From contig NZ_LNBE01000004.1 in the NCBI RefSeq assembly GCF_001445655.1, forward strand, positions 2,480,001 to 2,544,000: a DNA stretch of 64,000 nucleotides, given 5' to 3'. The DNA comes from Streptomyces roseifaciens. GTDB lineage: Bacteria; Actinomycetota; Actinomycetes; Streptomycetales; Streptomycetaceae. Made by a program: the position numbers and the translations under genes. Positions 1-9,987 of the stretch are shown piece by piece. How positions within the stretch are numbered: the first letter of the stretch is position 1; every line of letters begins with the position of its first letter. The notes below the pieces were generated by a model. It made no database searches and was not told where the DNA came from. It saw only the letters and a list, made by a program, of their open reading frames with translations.

Positions 1-2607
1 CTCGCGCGCGGCCCCGAAGGCACCGTCGCGCTCAAGACCGTCCGCGCCGCGCTCGCCGGCGAACCCGGCTTCCGGGCCCGCTTCCGGCGCGAGATCGCCG
101 TCGCGCGGTCCGTCGACAGCCCCTACGTCGCCCGGCTGACCGGCGGCGACGCCGACGCCGACCCGCCGTGGCTCGCCACCGAGTACGTGCCCGGGCCCAC
201 GCTCGCCGAGGCCGTCCGGCTCGCCGGGCCCCTCCCGCCCGCGACCGTACGGGCCCTGGGCGCCCACCTCGTCCGGGCGCTCCACGCCGTCCACGCCGCG
301 CCCGCCCTCCACCGCGACCTCAAGCCCGGCAACGTCCTGCTCGGCGCCGACGGGCCCCGGCTCATCGACTTCGGCGTCGCCCGCGCGCCCGACGCCACCA
401 CCCTGACCGGCACCGGGCTGATGGTCGGCACGCCCGGCTTCATGTCCCCCGAGCACCTGGCGGGCGGCCGGCACGTCGTCGCCGCCTCCGACGTCTTCTG
501 CCTCGCCTCCGTGCTCTGCTACGCCGCGACCGGCGAGGACCCCTTCGGCGACGGGCCGCTCGCCGCGGTCCTCCACCGCGTCTCCCAGGCGAAGACCGAC
601 CTGTCGGCCGTCCCCGCCCCCCTGCGGGACGTCCTCGCGGACTGCCTCCACGTGGACCCGGCGGCCCGCCCGGGCACCGAGACCCTGATGGAACGCTTCG
701 GCGCCCCGCACACGGGCGCCTTCGGCTGGCCGGCCCCGGTACGGGAACGCATCGCCCGGGGCCGCTCGGAAGCGGACTCTGCGGCGCAGGGCTCGCCGGT
801 GACTACCTTCCGCTGCGATGACGGGCAGCCGGCCGGGGACGGTTCGGCACCGCCGGGTGGCGTCGTGGGGGCTGAGCGCCGTGGCGGCGGACTCGGAGTG
901 GCGGGGCCTGGCCCTGCCGGGTCGGGGGCCGATGGCGCTGCTGGTTCTGCCGTGCCCGGGGCGTCGGCGGCGGCTTTCCTCCGCCGCGACGGTGATCAGC
1001 TTGCTACGGCCTTTTCGGCGGTGCCGGGCCTGCCTGAGGGTGGTTCGGCACCGCCGGTCGCCGTCGTGGGGGCTGAGCGCCATGGCGGCGGACTTGGAGT
1101 GGCGGGGCCCGGGGGACCGGTTCCGGGCGTGTCTGCGTACGTGCATGAGCTGCCGACGATGGGCGCACCTCAGCCCGCCTCGTCGCCCGCCCCGAGCCGG
1201 GGCCGTTCGCCCCTCACGCTCGGGCTCGCCGCGTTCGCGGCCCTCGTCGTGGGGGCCGCGGGCGTCTTCGGAGTCCACCAACTCACCCGGCCCGGCGGGG
1301 ACGACCGCCCCGCGGATGCCGCCGCCGCGAAGGACAAGCCTGCGCAGGGCGGCGGCCCCGACGGGGTCGACGAGGCGGGCGGGCCCGACGGCGCGGGCAG
1401 CCTTCCCGGGCGGGCCACCGCCCGCCCCGCGGGCTGGCACGCGTGGTCCGGCCGGTTGTCCAAGGGCCCGCTCGGCTGCGCCGCCGACGGCATCGCCCTC
1501 GTCTGTCAGCTCCTGGACGGCTCCTACGAGGCCGTCGGCGCCAAGGACGGCAAGCAGTTGTGGCGGTACGACCCCGTGGAGGGCCCCGAGGCCGGGACCT
1601 CCGCCTCGATCAGCCCGACCGGCCTGGTCATCGTCCCGGGCGGCGGCCTGCCGCCCGCCGTGCGGGCCGGGACGGCCGTCGTCGCGGCCGGGGGCCGGAT
1701 CCAGGCCCGCGACGCGGCGAGCGGCAAGGTGCACTGGGAGAAACGATTCGACGCCGAGCCCGGCACCATGAGCTTCAAGGGCAAGCCCCTCGTCGTGGGC
1801 GGCCGCGCCTTCGTGGGCGTCTCCACCACCGGCCAGGGCTACGACCTCCTCGCCTATGACCTTTCCGACGGCCGTGAACTGTGGCGCAAGCGCCTCGCCA
1901 GCGCCCGGCTCGCCCGCGCCTTCCAGCAGGACTTCTCGCCGGTGGCCGCGAAGGACGGCGTCGTGTACGCGCGTTCCGAGCGGGACGTGAGCGCCTACGA
2001 CGCCGCCACCGGTGCCGAGCGCGGCGAGACCGAGCCCGTCGGGCGCGGCTGCGAGGAGATCCTCGTCCAGGGCGGCTCGGTGCTGTGCGGCGAGCACACG
2101 AGTGACCGCGACGGCGGTCGCCTGACGCTGCACCGGTTCGACGCGTGGAGCCTCGCCGCGGGCGAGGACGTACCGTTGGCGGACGCCACCGCCCGGCGCG
2201 ACCTGCGGATCACGTCCGCCGACGACAAGGTGGTCGTGGGGGTGGACCACAGAGCCTCGCGCGTGGTCGTCGTCGACCGTACCGGCCGCACGCCCGAGCT
2301 GGTCCGTACGGTCCCGAAGTCCGACGCCCCGTTCCCCCGGACCCTGGCGTCCGCGCCGCTGATCGTCGGTGACCGGCTGCTGTTCGCGACCAACACCGCC
2401 CTCGTCCGGGCACCGCTGGACGCAGGGCAGGGCCGGACGACGCCCGTCGAGGGCGCCCCCGGTGACCGCCCGGAGCCCGACTACGACAAGAAGAACGGCG
2501 TCGACCTCACCAAGTCCGTGCGGCCGCCCGTCGCCCTTCCCGCCGGCGGCGTCGTCCACATCGTCTACGACCAGGGCGTCGTCCGCTCGGTCGAGCTGCC
2601 GCACTAG
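1..2607 (+). CDS. Membrane Ser/Thr protein kinase with PQQ-type propeller (5' partial)
   Basis: The 5' end lies outside the window; the frame is open from base 1. The first codons hold the end of the kinase N-lobe, with the ATP-anchoring lysine of VALK at codon 12; the Gly-rich loop is upstream of the window. The catalytic loop HRDLKPGN is at about bases 310-333, DFG at 367-375, and the activation segment ends in MSPEH. After the kinase lobe comes a Gly/Ala/Pro-rich linker (about 780-1190), one transmembrane helix (about 1207-1275) and a C-terminal part with repeated tryptophan/glycine blades resembling PQQ/WD-type propellers. The kinase should face the cytosol and the propeller the outside, phosphorylating protein Ser/Thr in response to an unknown ligand. 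A paralogue follows 8 nt later, so the two are probably cotranscribed. The linker contains a 67-bp direct repeat with atypical codon use (see findings). Confidence 0.9.
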   Translation, partial: LARGPEGTVALKTVRAALAGEPGFRARFRREIAVARSVDSPYVARLTGGDADADPPWLATEYVPGPTLAEAVRLAGPLPPATVRALGAHLVRALHAVHAAPALHRDLKPGNVLLGADGPRLIDFGVARAPDATTLTGTGLMVGTPGFMSPEHLAGGRHVVAASDVFCLASVLCYAATGEDPFGDGPLAAVLHRVSQAKTDLSAVPAPLRDVLADCLHVDPAARPGTETLMERFGAPHTGAFGWPAPVRERIARGRSEADSAAQGSPVTTFRCDDGQPAGDGSAPPGGVVGAERRGGGLGVAGPGPAGSGADGAAGSAVPGASAAAFLRRDGDQLATAFSAVPGLPEGGSAPPVAVVGAERHGGGLGVAGPGGPVPGVSAYVHELPTMGAPQPASSPAPSRGRSPLTLGLAAFAALVVGAAGVFGVHQLTRPGGDDRPADAAAAKDKPAQGGGPDGVDEAGGPDGAGSLPGRATARPAGWHAWSGRLSKGPLGCAADGIALVCQLLDGSYEAVGAKDGKQLWRYDPVEGPEAGTSASISPTGLVIVPGGGLPPAVRAGTAVVAAGGRIQARDAASGKVHWEKRFDAEPGTMSFKGKPLVVGGRAFVGVSTTGQGYDLLAYDLSDGRELWRKRLASARLARAFQQDFSPVAAKDGVVYARSERDVSAYDAATGAERGETEPVGRGCEEILVQGGSVLCGEHTSDRDGGRLTLHRFDAWSLAAGEDVPLADATARRDLRITSADDKVVVGVDHRASRVVVVDRTGRTPELVRTVPKSDAPFPRTLASAPLIVGDRLLFATNTALVRAPLDAGQGRTTPVEGAPGDRPEPDYDKKNGVDLTKSVRPPVALPAGGVVHIVYDQGVVRSVELPH
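841..1109 (+). repeat. 67-bp direct repeat pair inside the kinase linker
   Basis: Two copies start at 841 and 1042. They match except for a few bases and lie 201 bp apart, so the reading frame is kept; both encode GSAPP..VVGAER.GGGLGVAG. The DNA between them (about 975-1020) contains CTCCGCCGCGACGGTGATCA, which resembles the non-coding stretch near 46500. Third codon positions here are often T or A, unlike the flanking kinase and propeller. Confidence 0.75.
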
Positions 2608-2615
2608 GGGAACAC

Positions 2616-4877
2616 GTGCCGGAACCACTCGCCGGGCCGCCGCGCACCGCCGGCCCGTACCGTCTGCTGGGCGCGCTCGGCTCGGGCGGCATGGGCGAGG
2701 TGTACCTCGCGCGCCGCACGGGCGCGGCGGCCGCCGGGCTCGTCGCGGTCAAGACGGTCCGTCAGGACCTCGACCTGACGCCCGAGTTCCGGACCCGCTT
2801 CCGCCGGGAGATCGACTCCGCGCGGGCCGTCCGCAGCCCGTACGCGGCCGCTCTCGTGGACGGCGACGCCGAGGCCGCCCTGCCATGGCTCGCGACCGAG
2901 TACGTGGCGGGCCCCTCGCTGGCTGAGGCGGTGGCCCGTACGGGCCCGCTGCCCGCCGAGGCCGTGCGCGCGCTGGGCGCCGCCCTCGCGCGGGCCCTGG
3001 CCGACGTGCACGCCGCCCGCGTCCTGCACCGCGACCTCAAGCCGGGCAACGTGCTGCTCGCGGCGGACGGGCCCCGGCTCATCGACTTCGGCATCGCCCA
3101 GGCCTTCGACGCCACCGCCCTGACGACGGCCGGTCTCGTCGTCGGCACGCCGGGCTTCATGGCGCCCGAGCACCTGGAGGGCAGCCGCGCGGTGGTCGCC
3201 GCGACCGACGTCTTCTGTCTCGGCGCCGTGCTGTGCTTCGCCGCGACGGGCCGCGGCCCGTTCGACGACCAGGAGCTCGCCGCCGTCGTCTACCGCATCT
3301 CGCGCGCCGACGCCGACCCGGCCACGCTCGCGGCCCTGCCCGGCGGCCTGCGCGAGACCGTCACCGCCTGCCTCGCCCTGGACCCGGCCGACCGCCCCGC
3401 TCCGCAGGACCTGGTCGCGCGGCTGGCCGGTCCGCCCTGCGTCTGGCCGGACGGGGTGCGGGCGCTGCTCGCCGAGCACGAGGAGGCCGCCCGCCGGTGC
3501 GAGGCGGCCGCGGAGGCGGCCGTACCCGCCGCACCGCAGCGGCCCGTGCGCCCGCCGCTCGTCCCGCACGCCCCCACGCAGCTGGGCAACGCATCCGGCG
3601 TGCCCATGCAGCCCGTGCAGCCCGCGCCGCCCGCCCCGCGCCGCTCGCGCCGTAAGGCCGTGCTCGCGGGCGCAGTGGCCTTCCTGGCCGCCGCGGCGAT
3701 CGGCGTGGCCGTGGCCCTCCCGCAGTTCACCAAGGGGACGGACGGCAAGGACTCCGGGGCGGAGGCCGTCTCCGCCGCCTCTCCGGGCGCCGCGCCCGCC
3801 CGCGTGGTCCCGCCCTACGGCAACGGCGCGCACAACGGCGAGTTCGGCCGGGCCGCCCGGGAGCGGTCCACCCGGCCGGCCGGCTGGTCGCCGTGGAACG
3901 CCAAGCTGCCCGGGGGAGCGGGTGTGTGCGTGCTCGCCGGGGAGACGCTGGTGTGCGGCGGCCCGCAGGGCGGCGCGACGGCCCTGCGGGCGGCGACGGG
4001 CAGGACGCTGTGGTCGGTGCCCGCCCTGGGGAAGGTGCCGGGCGCCCGGGTGGACACGCCCGCAGTCGCCGGCGGCACCGTCTACGTACCCGGCAGCGGC
4101 GGCGTCACCGCCGTCGACCTCGCGACCGGCAAGGAACAGTGGGTGCTGAAGGCTCCCTCCGGCACGTTCCTCAACGGCATGGAGGTGTCCGGCGGCATCC
4201 TCTACGTGGTGTGGTTCGCGGCGGAGGACGAGAGCGGGGCCCGCATCGCGGCCCACCGCGCGGACACCGGCCACGAGCGGCTGTGGCAGACCACGGCCGG
4301 GGACGTGAACGGCCACCCGCTCGTGCACGACGGAAGGCTGTACCTGTCGTCCGCGTCCACCGTCCACGCCTTCGACATCCGCAGCGGCAAGGAGGCCGCA
4401 CGCCGCCCCGGCCTCATGTGCGGGTTCCTCCTCGCCCACAAGGACGCGCTGTTCTGCGCCCTGGCCCTGCACCAAGGGGTGACGGTCCTGGACGCGCGCA
4501 CGCTGGAGCAGCGCAAGGTCATCGCCCCGGGCACCACGGTGGCCGCCGCCCCCGTGGTCGGGGACCGGAACGTCCTGGTCGTCCAGGGCGAGCGCGAGCT
4601 CGCCGGTTACGACGCCGGTTCCGGCGAGCAGCTGTGGGCCGATCCCGTCCAGGACGGCCGGCCGCTGCTCACCGGAGACCGCGCGCTGATCGTCACGGTC
4701 GACAGGGTCTACGCCTACGGACTGGACCGAGGGGGACAGCAGGGCGACGGCAAGTCCTACAGCGGGCACCCGTGGTCCTCCAGCGGTGCGAGCATCCCGC
4801 CGCACGCCCTGGCCGCCGGGCAGGTCGTCTTCCTCGCCTACCGCGACGGCACCGTCCTCTCCGGCTACGCCCCGTAG
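2616..4877 (+). CDS. Membrane Ser/Thr protein kinase with PQQ-type propeller
   Basis: This is a complete 753-aa paralogue of the upstream kinase. The GTG start lies 8 nt after the stop of the previous gene and gives the expected N-terminus leading into the Gly-rich loop LGSGGMGEVY (21-30). Other kinase landmarks are the VAVK lysine (46), HRDLKPGN (138-145), DFG (157-159) and APE (183-185). A Pro/Ala-rich linker follows, then one transmembrane helix at about 345-370 preceded by RRSRRK, then a propeller of PQQ/quinoprotein-like blades (about 415-753; motifs such as LYLSSASTVHAFDIRSGKEA). Topology is kinase inside, propeller outside. Unlike its neighbour, its linker lacks the direct repeats. It ends 10 nt from the convergent catalase gene. 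The family is clear; substrate and ligand are unknown. Confidence 0.93.
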   Translation: MPEPLAGPPRTAGPYRLLGALGSGGMGEVYLARRTGAAAAGLVAVKTVRQDLDLTPEFRTRFRREIDSARAVRSPYAAALVDGDAEAALPWLATEYVAGPSLAEAVARTGPLPAEAVRALGAALARALADVHAARVLHRDLKPGNVLLAADGPRLIDFGIAQAFDATALTTAGLVVGTPGFMAPEHLEGSRAVVAATDVFCLGAVLCFAATGRGPFDDQELAAVVYRISRADADPATLAALPGGLRETVTACLALDPADRPAPQDLVARLAGPPCVWPDGVRALLAEHEEAARRCEAAAEAAVPAAPQRPVRPPLVPHAPTQLGNASGVPMQPVQPAPPAPRRSRRKAVLAGAVAFLAAAAIGVAVALPQFTKGTDGKDSGAEAVSAASPGAAPARVVPPYGNGAHNGEFGRAARERSTRPAGWSPWNAKLPGGAGVCVLAGETLVCGGPQGGATALRAATGRTLWSVPALGKVPGARVDTPAVAGGTVYVPGSGGVTAVDLATGKEQWVLKAPSGTFLNGMEVSGGILYVVWFAAEDESGARIAAHRADTGHERLWQTTAGDVNGHPLVHDGRLYLSSASTVHAFDIRSGKEAARRPGLMCGFLLAHKDALFCALALHQGVTVLDARTLEQRKVIAPGTTVAAAPVVGDRNVLVVQGERELAGYDAGSGEQLWADPVQDGRPLLTGDRALIVTVDRVYAYGLDRGGQQGDGKSYSGHPWSSSGASIPPHALAAGQVVFLAYRDGTVLSGYAP

Positions 4878-4887
4878 GGGATCCCGC

Positions 4888-6351
4888 TCAGCCGCCGTTG
4901 ACCTTGGTGGCGATGCGGTCGCCGACCTCCTTGTCGATGTTGCGCCAGTACTGCAGGGCCCGCTCCCGGACCGCCTTGCTCACGCCGTTGCCCACGTGAC
5001 CGGCGACGTTGGAGACGAGGCGGTCGCGGGCGGCTTCGTCGAGGACCTGGCGGACCATCGTGCCCGCCTGGCCCCAGTCGTCGTCCTCGCGGTGCAGCTT
5101 GTACGCCTCGCGGACCATCTCGCCCGCCGCCCGCCAGCCGGCGACGTCCCCGAAGCGCCCGGTGTCGGCGGCCGGGCCGCCGTAGGAGTTGGGTGCGTAG
5201 GGGCGGGCCACGCGGCTGGGCTCGTAGCGCATGGGGCCGTCCTTGGCGTAGGAGCGGACGTCCGCGCGGGGGTGGTTGGGCGGCAGCTGGGCGTAGTTGG
5301 GGCCGATGCGGTAGCGGTGGGTGTCCGGGTAGGAGAAGAGCCGGCCCAGCAGCATCTTGTCGGGCGACGGGCCGATGCCGGGCACCAGGTTCGACGGCTC
5401 GAAGGCGGCCTGCTCGATGTGGACGAAGAAGTCGTCGGGGTTGCGGTCGAGCGTCATCCGGCCGACCTCGATCAGCGGGTGGTCGCCGTGGGGCCACACC
5501 TTGGTGAGGTCGAAGGGGTTGAAGCGGTAGTCCGGGGCGTCGTCGAACGGCATGACCTGCACGTACATCGTCCAGGACGGGGCGTCGCCGCCCTTGACGG
5601 CGTCGAAGAGGTCGCGCCGGTGGAAGTCGGTGTCCTCGCTCGCCATCCGGTCGGCTTCCGCCTGGGTGAACCACTCGATGCCCTGGTCGGTCTTGATGTG
5701 GTACTTGATCCAGAACTTCTCGCCGCCCCGGTTGACCCACATGTAGGTGTGCGAGCCGTAGCCGTTCATGTGGCGCCAGGTGCGCGGGACGCCGCGGTCG
5801 CCCATCAGCCACGTGACCATGTGGGCGGACTCGGGCGACAGGGTCCAGAAGTCCCACTGCATGTCGTTGTCGCGCAGGCCGTTGTCGGTGCGGCGCTTCT
5901 GGGAGCGGATGAAGTCCTGGAACTTGATCGGGTCGCGGACGAAGAAGACCGGGGTGTTGTTGCCGACGAGGTCGTAGTTGCCGTGGTCCGTGTAGAACTT
6001 CAGGGCGAAGCCGCGCGGGTCGCGCCAGGTGTCGGGGCTGCCCTGCTCGCCCGCCACCGTGGAGAAGCGGGCCAGCATCTCCGTGCTGCGACCGGGCTGG
6101 AAGAGATCCGCCTTGGTGAACTGGCTGACGTCGTTGGTCACGCGGAAGGTGCCGTACGCGCCACCGCCCTTGGCGTGGACCACCCGCTCGGGGACCCGCT
6201 CCCGGTTGAACTGGGCCATCTTCTCGATCAGATAGTGGTCCTGGAGAAGGATGGGTCCGGAGTCGCCGATGGTGAGCGAGTGTTCGTCGCTCTCGATGGG
6301 GATGCCGGCGTTGTTGGTGGTGTACGGGGTCTGCTGCGCCGAGTCGGTCAT
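4888..6351 (-). CDS. katA: Monofunctional haem catalase, small-subunit type
   Basis: This enzyme decomposes H2O2 to water and oxygen in the cytosol. The 487-aa length fits clade 3 small-subunit catalases. Visible motifs are the N-terminal TTNNAGIPI, the distal histidine in [12 protein letters not shown] (H59), the N of [15 protein letters not shown], and the proximal haem-ligand signature [17 protein letters not shown]. The ATG at 6351 is chosen because GGGAGG lies just upstream and family members begin MT(D/E)...Q.TPYTTNN; a longer in-frame extension to 6471 is not catalase-like. A perfect palindrome sits about 100 nt upstream (6448-6464) and may be an operator. No CatR/FurA-type regulator gene is adjacent. 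The symbol katA is used generically. Confidence 0.96.
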   Translation of the reverse strand: MTDSAQQTPYTTNNAGIPIESDEHSLTIGDSGPILLQDHYLIEKMAQFNRERVPERVVHAKGGGAYGTFRVTNDVSQFTKADLFQPGRSTEMLARFSTVAGEQGSPDTWRDPRGFALKFYTDHGNYDLVGNNTPVFFVRDPIKFQDFIRSQKRRTDNGLRDNDMQWDFWTLSPESAHMVTWLMGDRGVPRTWRHMNGYGSHTYMWVNRGGEKFWIKYHIKTDQGIEWFTQAEADRMASEDTDFHRRDLFDAVKGGDAPSWTMYVQVMPFDDAPDYRFNPFDLTKVWPHGDHPLIEVGRMTLDRNPDDFFVHIEQAAFEPSNLVPGIGPSPDKMLLGRLFSYPDTHRYRIGPNYAQLPPNHPRADVRSYAKDGPMRYEPSRVARPYAPNSYGGPAADTGRFGDVAGWRAAGEMVREAYKLHREDDDWGQAGTMVRQVLDEAARDRLVSNVAGHVGNGVSKAVRERALQYWRNIDKEVGDRIATKVNGG

Positions 6352-6447
6352 GGGACGCCTCCCGGTACGGGGATGGTGAGGGCGCGCGGCAGTGCCCGCC
6401 CTCCAACTCGCCAGTGAACTCCGCCGACGACGTGTCGGCAACCGGTG

Positions 6448-6464
6448 TCTGGACACTGTCCAGA
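6448..6464. promoter_or_regulatory. Perfect palindrome upstream of catalase
   Basis: TCTGGACA-C-TGTCCAGA is a perfect 8-bp inverted repeat with a 1-nt centre. It overlaps a second palindrome, GTGTC-TG-GACAC (6445-6456). It lies 97-113 nt upstream of the catalase ATG, the right distance for an operator or activator site. The regulator is unknown. Confidence 0.55.
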
Positions 6465-6538
6465 ATTTCACCGCGTACGGGCGTCCTCGTGTTCGAGCCC
6501 GGCCGGAGCGGGTACGGGAGGGCGCCGCCCGGCGCGGC

Positions 6539-9094
6539 TCACCGGGCGCGGGGCGGCAGCGCCAGCTCGAACCACACCACCTTCCCCGTGCTCAGCCGGG
6601 TCGCACCCCACCGCCTGGCCAGCCGGTTGACCAGGTACAGCCCGCGGCCGCCCTCGTCCGAGGGCCGGGCCTGGCGCAGCCGCGGCAGCTGGGGAACGTC
6701 GTCGCCCACCTCGCAGCGCAGCACGTCCGTGCGCAGCAGGCGCAGCGTGATCGGCCGCTCCGCGTACCGCACGGCATTGGTGATCACCTCGCTGACCAGC
6801 AGCTCCACGGAGTCCGTGAGCTCCTCCAGGCCCCAGCGGGTCAGGGCGCGGCGGGCCAGCCGGCGCGCCTGACGGGCCGTCTGCGGGCGCGGGTCGAGGA
6901 ACCAGTAGGCCACGTCGCTGGGCGCGATGCCCTCGAAGCGGGCGGCGAGCAGGGCGATGTCGTCGTCCCGGTCGCCCGGGCCGAGCATGCCGAGCACCTC
7001 GTCGCACAGGGGCTCCAGCGGCGGCGGGTTCGGGCCGGTCAGCCGGGCGGTCTCGATCAGCCGCTCGCGCAGCTGTTCTATGCCCGTCCAGACGTCCCTG
7101 ATCCGCGACTCCACCAGGCCGTCGGTGTACAGCAGCAGCGTCGCCCCGGCGGGCGCGTCCAGCTCCACCGCCTCGAAGTCGACCCCGCCCACGCCGATCG
7201 GCGCGCCCGGCGGGACGCGCAGGACCTCCGCGCGGCCGCCGCGGTGCAGCAGTATCGGCGGCGGATGGCCCGCGTTGGCGATCACGATGCGGTGCGCGAC
7301 CGGGTCGTACACCGCGTACATGCACGTGGCCATGCGGTCCGAGCCGAGGCGCTGGGCCTGCTCGTCCAGATGGTGCAGCACCTCGGCCGGGGGCAGGTCC
7401 AGGCCCGCCAGGGTCTGCGCGGTCGTGCGCAGCTGGCCCATGATCGCGGCCGAGGTCATGGAGTGGCCCATGACGTCGCCGACGACCAGGGCCACCCGGT
7501 TGCCCGGCAGCGGGATCGCGTCGTACCAGTCGCCGCCCACCCGGGCGGTCTCGGCGGCCGGCAGGTAGCGGCTGGCGAGCCGGACGCCCGTCGGCTGGGG
7601 GAGGGAGTCGGGCAGCATCGTGCGCTGCAGCTCGTCCGCGATGTACACCTCGCGGCCGTAGAGCACGGCCTTGTCCACGCCCAGGGCGGTGTGCGTCGCC
7701 AGCTGCGCGGCCACGAGCAGGTCGTCGTTCTCGAACGCGGCCCGGTCCGGGCGGCGGACGAACACCGCGGCGCCGATCACCCGGCGCCGCCCCCGCAGCG
7801 GCGCCAGGATCGTCCGGTGCCGGTCCGGGACCGGACGGTCGTCGCCCAGCAGCTCGGGAAGGGCCGCCCGCGCGGCGGAGGAGTCCCCGAAGACCGGTCT
7901 GACACCCCGCAGCACCTCCGCGAGCGGCCCCCCTATGCGCACCTCGCAGCGCTCGGCGGCGCAGCCGGCGAGATCGGGGACGGGCTCGGGGCGCTCGGCC
8001 GCGAAGTCCGGGCCGTCGCCCTCGCCCATGCCGCGCACGTGCTCGGGCAGCTGGTCGGTGCGGCGCAGCCGCAGCACGACGGGGCCCACGGGCCGCTCGT
8101 CGCCGACCGGCAGCGGGTCGCGCAGGTAGACGAGGATGGCGTCGGCGAACGTCGGCACGGTGGCCCGGCACAGGCCGAGCACGATCTCGTCCAGGTCGAT
8201 GCCCCGGGCGATCCGTCGCGTGGCGGCCCCCACGAACCGCAGCCGCTCGCCGCCGGTGGTGCCGGCCGCGGTGACCCCGGGCCCGGCCGGAGCAGGGTGG
8301 ATGCCGGCCTCGGCGGCCGGGCCGCCTGCCGCGGTGGCCTGCGCATCGCCGGAGCCCTCCGGCCCGGCCGGGCGACCGGCGGGTGCGGTGGCCGGGGCAC
8401 CGTCGCCGCCGTTCGCGGGCCCGGTCGTTCCTTCCGGCTGCGGGGCGTCTGCGGCGGGCTTCCGGGCATCGTTGTCAGCGGCCACGGAGGGAGCACGCTC
8501 GGCCGTGGCGGCGGCGGGCAGCGCGGCGGAGGCCGCGCCGGACGCACGGCTACGGGAGCGGCCGCCGCGAGGGCCCGCGGCCGGGACTCCACCGGCCTGG
8601 GACCGGGCGGACCGGGACCCGTCGGCCCGCCGCGATCGCGCGGTGCGGGACCCGTCGGCCCGGGATTCCTCGGCGGGGGACCCGTCGGCCCGCGACCGGG
8701 TGGAGCGGGACCCGGCGGCCCGGGGCTCCTCGGCCGGGGACCCGGTGGTCGGGGAGGCCGGGGCCGGGGACCGGGTGGCCCTGGGCTGTGCGGCCTCGGG
8801 CCCCGTGGGCGCAGGCGCCGGACCGGGTGCCGCCGGGGTGCCCCGGGCCGGGAGGCCCTCCGGCTCCGGGTGGGAGCTCGCGCGTTCCCGCGCGCGGGAA
8901 GGGGCGTCCGCCGCCGGGCGCGTCCCCGCGTGCGCGTCGTCGCGCCGCTGGGGCGGCACGCCCTGGGGCCCCGGCTCGGGGACCGGCCGGGGACGTCCCG
9001 GTTCCGGTTCCGGGGCAGAGGCAGCGGCGGGCGCGGCGGCCTGCCGCACCGCGGCGATCCGCTGGCTTCCGTGGGAGTCGGTGTGCTCCGTCAC
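6539..9094 (-). CDS. GAF-SpoIIE phosphatase-HATPase fusion (RsbU/RsbW-like)
   Basis: This is an 851-aa signalling protein starting at GTG 9094. Residues 1 to about 280 are low-complexity, rich in Ala/Pro/Arg/Ser, with repeated ADGSR/SR motifs, and probably disordered. They are followed by a GAF-like sensor (about 285-478), a PP2C-type SpoIIE phosphatase domain (about 485-705; metal-binding GGDWYD at 520-525 and VVGDVMGHS at 537-545) and an anti-sigma-type HATPase domain (about 715-851; N-box [15 protein letters not shown] and G-box [10 protein letters not shown]). Family members dephosphorylate anti-anti-sigma factors while the ATPase part resembles RsbW kinases, so this protein may set sigma-factor activity by partner switching. 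No anti-anti-sigma gene is adjacent. The next gene on this strand starts 55 nt upstream, so cotranscription is possible. Confidence 0.92.
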   Translation of the reverse strand: MTEHTDSHGSQRIAAVRQAAAPAAASAPEPEPGRPRPVPEPGPQGVPPQRRDDAHAGTRPAADAPSRARERASSHPEPEGLPARGTPAAPGPAPAPTGPEAAQPRATRSPAPASPTTGSPAEEPRAAGSRSTRSRADGSPAEESRADGSRTARSRRADGSRSARSQAGGVPAAGPRGGRSRSRASGAASAALPAAATAERAPSVAADNDARKPAADAPQPEGTTGPANGGDGAPATAPAGRPAGPEGSGDAQATAAGGPAAEAGIHPAPAGPGVTAAGTTGGERLRFVGAATRRIARGIDLDEIVLGLCRATVPTFADAILVYLRDPLPVGDERPVGPVVLRLRRTDQLPEHVRGMGEGDGPDFAAERPEPVPDLAGCAAERCEVRIGGPLAEVLRGVRPVFGDSSAARAALPELLGDDRPVPDRHRTILAPLRGRRRVIGAAVFVRRPDRAAFENDDLLVAAQLATHTALGVDKAVLYGREVYIADELQRTMLPDSLPQPTGVRLASRYLPAAETARVGGDWYDAIPLPGNRVALVVGDVMGHSMTSAAIMGQLRTTAQTLAGLDLPPAEVLHHLDEQAQRLGSDRMATCMYAVYDPVAHRIVIANAGHPPPILLHRGGRAEVLRVPPGAPIGVGGVDFEAVELDAPAGATLLLYTDGLVESRIRDVWTGIEQLRERLIETARLTGPNPPPLEPLCDEVLGMLGPGDRDDDIALLAARFEGIAPSDVAYWFLDPRPQTARQARRLARRALTRWGLEELTDSVELLVSEVITNAVRYAERPITLRLLRTDVLRCEVGDDVPQLPRLRQARPSDEGGRGLYLVNRLARRWGATRLSTGKVVWFELALPPRAR

Positions 9095-9149
9095 GCGTGG
9101 GGTTCCATCCGTCGGGGCCGTGCGCCCGCTCGCGCGGGTGCACCGTGGG

Positions 9150-9827
9150 TCAGGCGCGTCGCAGATTGAGGAAGAGCTGGATCTCGGGTGGTACGTCCGT
9201 ACTCGCCGGGGCGTACGCCAGCGAGTTCTCCCCGGCGACTTCGAAACCCGCTTCGCGCACGACCTGGCGCAGTTCGTCCCGCAGGTATCCGGATACCCGG
9301 ATCGTGTTGCCCAGGAACGGGATCGCGTAGTCGTCCACGTCGGCCTCGACCATCGACAGGGCGAGCAACCCCCCGGGTCTCAGCAGCCCGTGGAGCATCC
9401 GCAGGGCGTGCGGGATCTCCGTGCGGGGCAGCATCAGCAGCGAGAAGAACGCGGTGACGCCGTCGAAGGCGCCCAGCCGGCCGTCCCGCAGGTCCGCCAG
9501 GTCCGCCAGGTGGAAGTCGGCCTTGGGGACGCTCTCCCGGGCCAGCTCCAGCATGCCGGCGGAAAGGTCGACGCCCACGACGTGGTGGCCCGCGTCGGCC
9601 AGCTGCAGGGCGGTGGGCAGACCGGTGCCGCAGCCGACGTCGAGGACGCGGGAGCCGGGCGGCAGGGCGGCCGCGAGCCAGGCGCCCGCGCCGAGCTGGC
9701 CCTCCTTGTGCGGGAAGGCCTCGTCGTAGCGGTGGCCTATCGCGTCGAACGCCTCGGCCTGACCGCTGCGGTCCAGCCCCGAACGGGCGTAACCGTCGTA
9801 GTCCCGCTGGTTCTCGTCACCGCTCAC
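9150..9827 (-). CDS. Class I SAM-dependent methyltransferase
   Basis: This 225-aa protein has the Rossmann methyltransferase fold: motif I VLDVGCGTGLPTA, motif II acidic end VVGVDLSAGML, then FHLADLADL and a post-motif region LLRPGGLLALSMVEAD, as in ubiquinone/menaquinone-type methyltransferases. The GTG at 9827 is preferred because AGAGAGGGCG lies 8-16 nt upstream. A GTG 15 codons further upstream (9872) is possible but has no clear ribosome site. Substrate unknown; the neighbours (phosphatase, DUF402) do not define one. Confidence 0.88.
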   Translation of the reverse strand: MSGDENQRDYDGYARSGLDRSGQAEAFDAIGHRYDEAFPHKEGQLGAGAWLAAALPPGSRVLDVGCGTGLPTALQLADAGHHVVGVDLSAGMLELARESVPKADFHLADLADLRDGRLGAFDGVTAFFSLLMLPRTEIPHALRMLHGLLRPGGLLALSMVEADVDDYAIPFLGNTIRVSGYLRDELRQVVREAGFEVAGENSLAYAPASTDVPPEIQLFLNLRRA

Positions 9828-9987
9828 GGCGCCCGCCCTCTCTGTGACCGTAATTCCGTGAACAAGCGTCACATGCCGTGCTCTGCTCGTGCCGTGCTGC
9901 TGTGCAGTATCGCGGAGGCCGATCCTACGATTGCCCGGAGGGCCGACGCCAAGCGGTTGCCGGTTCTCTCCGGGGTTCCGTCATGGC

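Noticed and set aside
2604..4805. Very long minus-strand frames opposite the second kinase, and similar long frames opposite other genes (e.g. 30998-35377, 40512-43367)
   Set aside because: In DNA this GC-rich the antisense frames of real genes stay open. Their translations are low-complexity (Arg/Gly/Ala/His) with no family motifs, and the sense genes have clear domains.
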